Virus record (IMG/VR): IMGVR_UViG_3300050010_000496
Location: 1-33,428 of that record
Origin: a virus
DNA: 33,428 bases
Direction: 5' to 3' (one strand)
The position numbers and the translations under genes were made by a program. The notes under the pieces are model-generated. The model did no database searches and had not been told where the DNA came from. It saw only the letters and a program-made list of their open reading frames with translations. Shown piece by piece: positions 31,762 through 33,428 of this stretch; positions within the stretch are counted from its first letter, which is position 1, and each line of letters opens with the position of its first letter.

Positions 31762-32626
31762 GAAGCAGGCTCAGGCAGTACTAGCCAGCCCACTTGTCAG
31801 TCTTAATGATTGGCATAAGATGTATGGAAATAACGCTTTTGGAGTTAAGACTGCCTCATTGAAGAAAGTTGCGGAGTCATCTCAGTACCTTCTATCTCAT
31901 TGCACAATTATGGCATCAGTAATGGTAGAGGCAGAACCTTATGACTACCTAATTAAGCCTGAGACGAGCCATTTGGCTAATAATAATCAGGACGCCTGGA
32001 GTAATGAAGTACTCAAAATGAGTCACAAATCTTTCATTGGTGCATTCAATTTTCTTGAACACTTCCAAAATTCTAAGTATGCCAAGGGACATATTCTAGA
32101 CGCTGTCCTTCGTAAAGTATCGATTGCTTCTCCGGATATTTGGGTCTACTTTTGTGATATTTTGGTAGCAACAGATATGAAACATGAATCACTTGTAGGA
32201 GATATCCGTTCGGGTAAAACTAAGTATATGTCGATGGGTTGCGTCGCAGATGAAGTTACATGCTCCTTTTGTGGAACTAGAGTCACTGATGCCAACACCT
32301 ATTGTCAGCATCTCAATTTTCAGAAAGGCATGTTCATGCCTGATGACGACGGTGTTCCTCGGATCATAGTGGAATTGTGCGGACGGCCTTCGCTTCCAGG
32401 TGGTGGAGTTCATTTTATCGAGGCTTCATGGGTTGAGACCCCTGCCTTTCCTGGAGCGGAACTTCGTGGGATTATATCTGACGAGAACGGGAACGATACC
32501 TGGACAGGACCTAAGACTAAGTTTACATATAGTACCACCGCTGGAATTAAGAAAGCTGCCTCTAGTCCAAGAGAAGAGTTGTCCAGAGCTTCCATTGCCG
32601 ATTTTAGACGGAGGTTTGGTTCATGA
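31751..32626 (+). CDS. Probable prohead protease
   Basis: AGGAG lies 5 bases before the ATG at 31751; earlier in-frame starts lie deep inside the HNH gene. The 291-aa product has an N-terminal helical region, then a core with HCTIMASVMVEAEPYDYL and DAVLRKVSIASPDIWVYF. The candidate catalytic His is H145 (MKHESLVGDI) and the candidate Ser is S161 (YMSMGC). Directly after the Ser is a small zinc site: C171-x2-C174, C185-x-H187. The block SMGC, CSxCG, YCxHL is, as far as I recall, typical of head maturation proteases of some large myoviruses. Such enzymes sit inside the prohead and cleave scaffold and capsid proteins. A scaffold-like gene follows immediately, supporting the call. The last four bases overlap a small ORF (ATGA). 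Confidence 0.65.
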   Translation: MSFKKQAQAVLASPLVSLNDWHKMYGNNAFGVKTASLKKVAESSQYLLSHCTIMASVMVEAEPYDYLIKPETSHLANNNQDAWSNEVLKMSHKSFIGAFNFLEHFQNSKYAKGHILDAVLRKVSIASPDIWVYFCDILVATDMKHESLVGDIRSGKTKYMSMGCVADEVTCSFCGTRVTDANTYCQHLNFQKGMFMPDDDGVPRIIVELCGRPSLPGGGVHFIEASWVETPAFPGAELRGIISDENGNDTWTGPKTKFTYSTTAGIKKAASSPREELSRASIADFRRRFGS

Positions 32627-32718
32627 AGATTACCTGTTGGTATAAGAAACGACTTCAAAACACCCTAGTAGTGAGTGGTTCACTGGAGACTGCGCAATGC
32701 GTAAACTTTCTCAACTGA
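32623..32718 (+). CDS. Possible 31-aa small protein, ATGA-coupled to the protease gene
   Basis: ATG overlaps the protease TGA stop, with a strong GGAGG 8 bases upstream inside the protease gene. The product begins MKITCWYKKRLQNTL and is basic and short. Its last 22 bases overlap the start of the scaffold-like gene in another frame. It may be a real small protein, or the reading may only serve to couple ribosomes to the next start. It has no recognisable domain. Confidence 0.35.
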   Translation: MKITCWYKKRLQNTLVVSGSLETAQCVNFLN

Positions 32719-33428
32719 AACAGGCTCTCTTGAAGAAGGAAGCTGATCTTGACATGCTTGACGACCAGATCATGTCTCTGCCGACTTCTTCAGTCAAGTT
32801 TGACTCCCTTGCCCAGAAGCGTGAGGACATGGAAACCGATATCCGTCAGCTTCGAGAGGGCATCGAGGTTCTCAATGCTTGGGACACTCTCAAGGGCGGC
32901 GATTGGTCAGATGAGATGAAACAGTCTCTCGGCGAAATCGATCCGTTGGTCGTGGAAATGGCGACCGGCGAGGCTGATGAAGGAATGGGCATGGATGATT
33001 TGGGTATGGGTGCTCCTCCCATGACCGACTTCGCACCTGAAGCTCCTCTGCCTCCTCCTGCACCAGCTGTTGAACCTCCTCCCCTGGAAGAGCCTGTAGC
33101 ACCTCCGCCTGTTGAAGAAAACACCATGGATGAAATTCCTTCCGGTGATGAACTTGCCGGCGAAGAGCCACCGGCGGAAGAGCCACCTGTCGAGGAAGAA
33201 CCTCCTGCTGAAGAGGCACCGATTACGGCATCAAGCAAGAAATCCAACTTCCCGACTCCAAGTAAGAAAAGCACTCCGGTGCCTACCGCTCAGAAGAAAG
33301 GCAACACAACCATGGCGACTGCGACCGAAACCACGAAGTCTTCTTCTCTTAAGGATAGAATCGCTGTTATCAAATCAAAGAGAGCAGAAGCGATCAATAA
33401 GGAAGCACAGACTAGAGTCGCTTCCGCT
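32697..33428 (+). CDS. Acidic, proline-rich prohead core/scaffold-like protein, 3' end beyond the window
   Basis: GGAG lies 8 bases before the ATG, and the frame stays open for all 244 codons to the window end, so the gene is partial. The first 80 residues are a charged coiled-coil helix (KLSQLKQALLKKEADLDMLD, then KREDMETDIRQLREGIEVL). Next come a Met/Gly/Asp-rich part and a long Pro/Glu low-complexity run (EEPPAEEPPVEEEPPAEEAP), then a basic Ser/Lys/Thr-rich part. This composition, and the place directly after the probable prohead protease, fit the internal scaffold or core protein that is degraded during head maturation. Alternatively it may be a fusion of scaffold with a capsid-related domain further on; the sequence ends before that can be seen. 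Confidence 0.6.
   Translation, partial: MRKLSQLKQALLKKEADLDMLDDQIMSLPTSSVKFDSLAQKREDMETDIRQLREGIEVLNAWDTLKGGDWSDEMKQSLGEIDPLVVEMATGEADEGMGMDDLGMGAPPMTDFAPEAPLPPPAPAVEPPPLEEPVAPPPVEENTMDEIPSGDELAGEEPPAEEPPVEEEPPAEEAPITASSKKSNFPTPSKKSTPVPTAQKKGNTTMATATETTKSSSLKDRIAVIKSKRAEAINKEAQTRVASA

Noticed and set aside
32846-33274. Minus-strand open frame of Ser/Gly-rich repeats opposite the scaffold gene
   Set aside because: The Gly/Ser composition is simply the complement of Pro/Glu codons in the forward gene.
1-33428. tRNA genes, CRISPR arrays, insertion sequences and attachment sites
   Set aside because: I saw no cloverleaf-like cluster, no regularly spaced repeats, no transposase or integrase; the only mobile elements supported are the two endonuclease genes and the repeat-bracketed reverse gene.

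Overview
The window is a stretch of a tailed, contractile (myovirus-type) bacteriophage genome, read almost entirely from the + strand. The main evidence is a tail sheath with a recognisable C-terminal domain, a tube-like protein, a tape-measure protein preceded by a chaperone-like gene, a baseplate hub and spike pair, fibre genes, and a protease and scaffold pair for head assembly. Genes are tightly packed, with short gaps, small overlaps and good Shine-Dalgarno sequences, so the host is a bacterium using standard SD initiation. I cannot identify the host. I saw no tRNA, rRNA, CRISPR array, integrase or replication gene.

Layout. (1) 1-3150: the end of an unidentified gene, then two genes on the opposite strand (440 aa unknown; 311 aa membrane-anchored). 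They look like accessory insertions splitting the tail operon, and the first is bracketed by a 38-bp direct repeat whose two differences are synonymous. (2) 3151-7428: tail assembly chaperone candidate and a 1214-aa tape measure. (3) 7441-15074: baseplate core, comprising a lytic transglycosylase fused to a baseplate domain, a paralogous tail protein, a large hub-like protein with N-terminal NLDI repeats, and a gp5/VgrG-like spike. (4) 15084-21075: a 1066-aa baseplate/fibre protein and three fibre-type proteins. (5) 21084-27480: a small FmdB-type zinc ribbon, a hairpin, an unusually large 1242-aa sheath, a terminator, a zinc-cluster protein, the tube protein and a strong terminator. (6) 27493-33428: GIY-YIG endonuclease, a 772-aa protein with an ADP-ribosyltransferase-like segment, HNH endonuclease, prohead protease candidate, a possible 31-aa ORF, and the start of an acidic scaffold-like protein that runs off the window.

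How the parts fit. The tape measure sets tail length and the chaperone keeps it soluble. The hub, spike and transglycosylase make the cell-puncturing tip, the fibre genes supply host recognition, and sheath and tube make the contractile shaft. Hairpins before and after the sheath and after the tube suggest that these abundant proteins have their own transcript boundaries. The protease and scaffold start the head module. The selfish endonucleases and the reverse-strand pair are later additions.

Base composition switches repeatedly, sometimes inside genes (hub, transglycosylase fusion), which points to mosaic exchange between related phages. The most noteworthy items are the repeat-bracketed reverse-strand insertion, the ART-like protein next to the head protease, the module-duplicated giant sheath, and the NLDI repeats shared between two baseplate genes. 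All functional calls are from reading the sequence; no database search was made.
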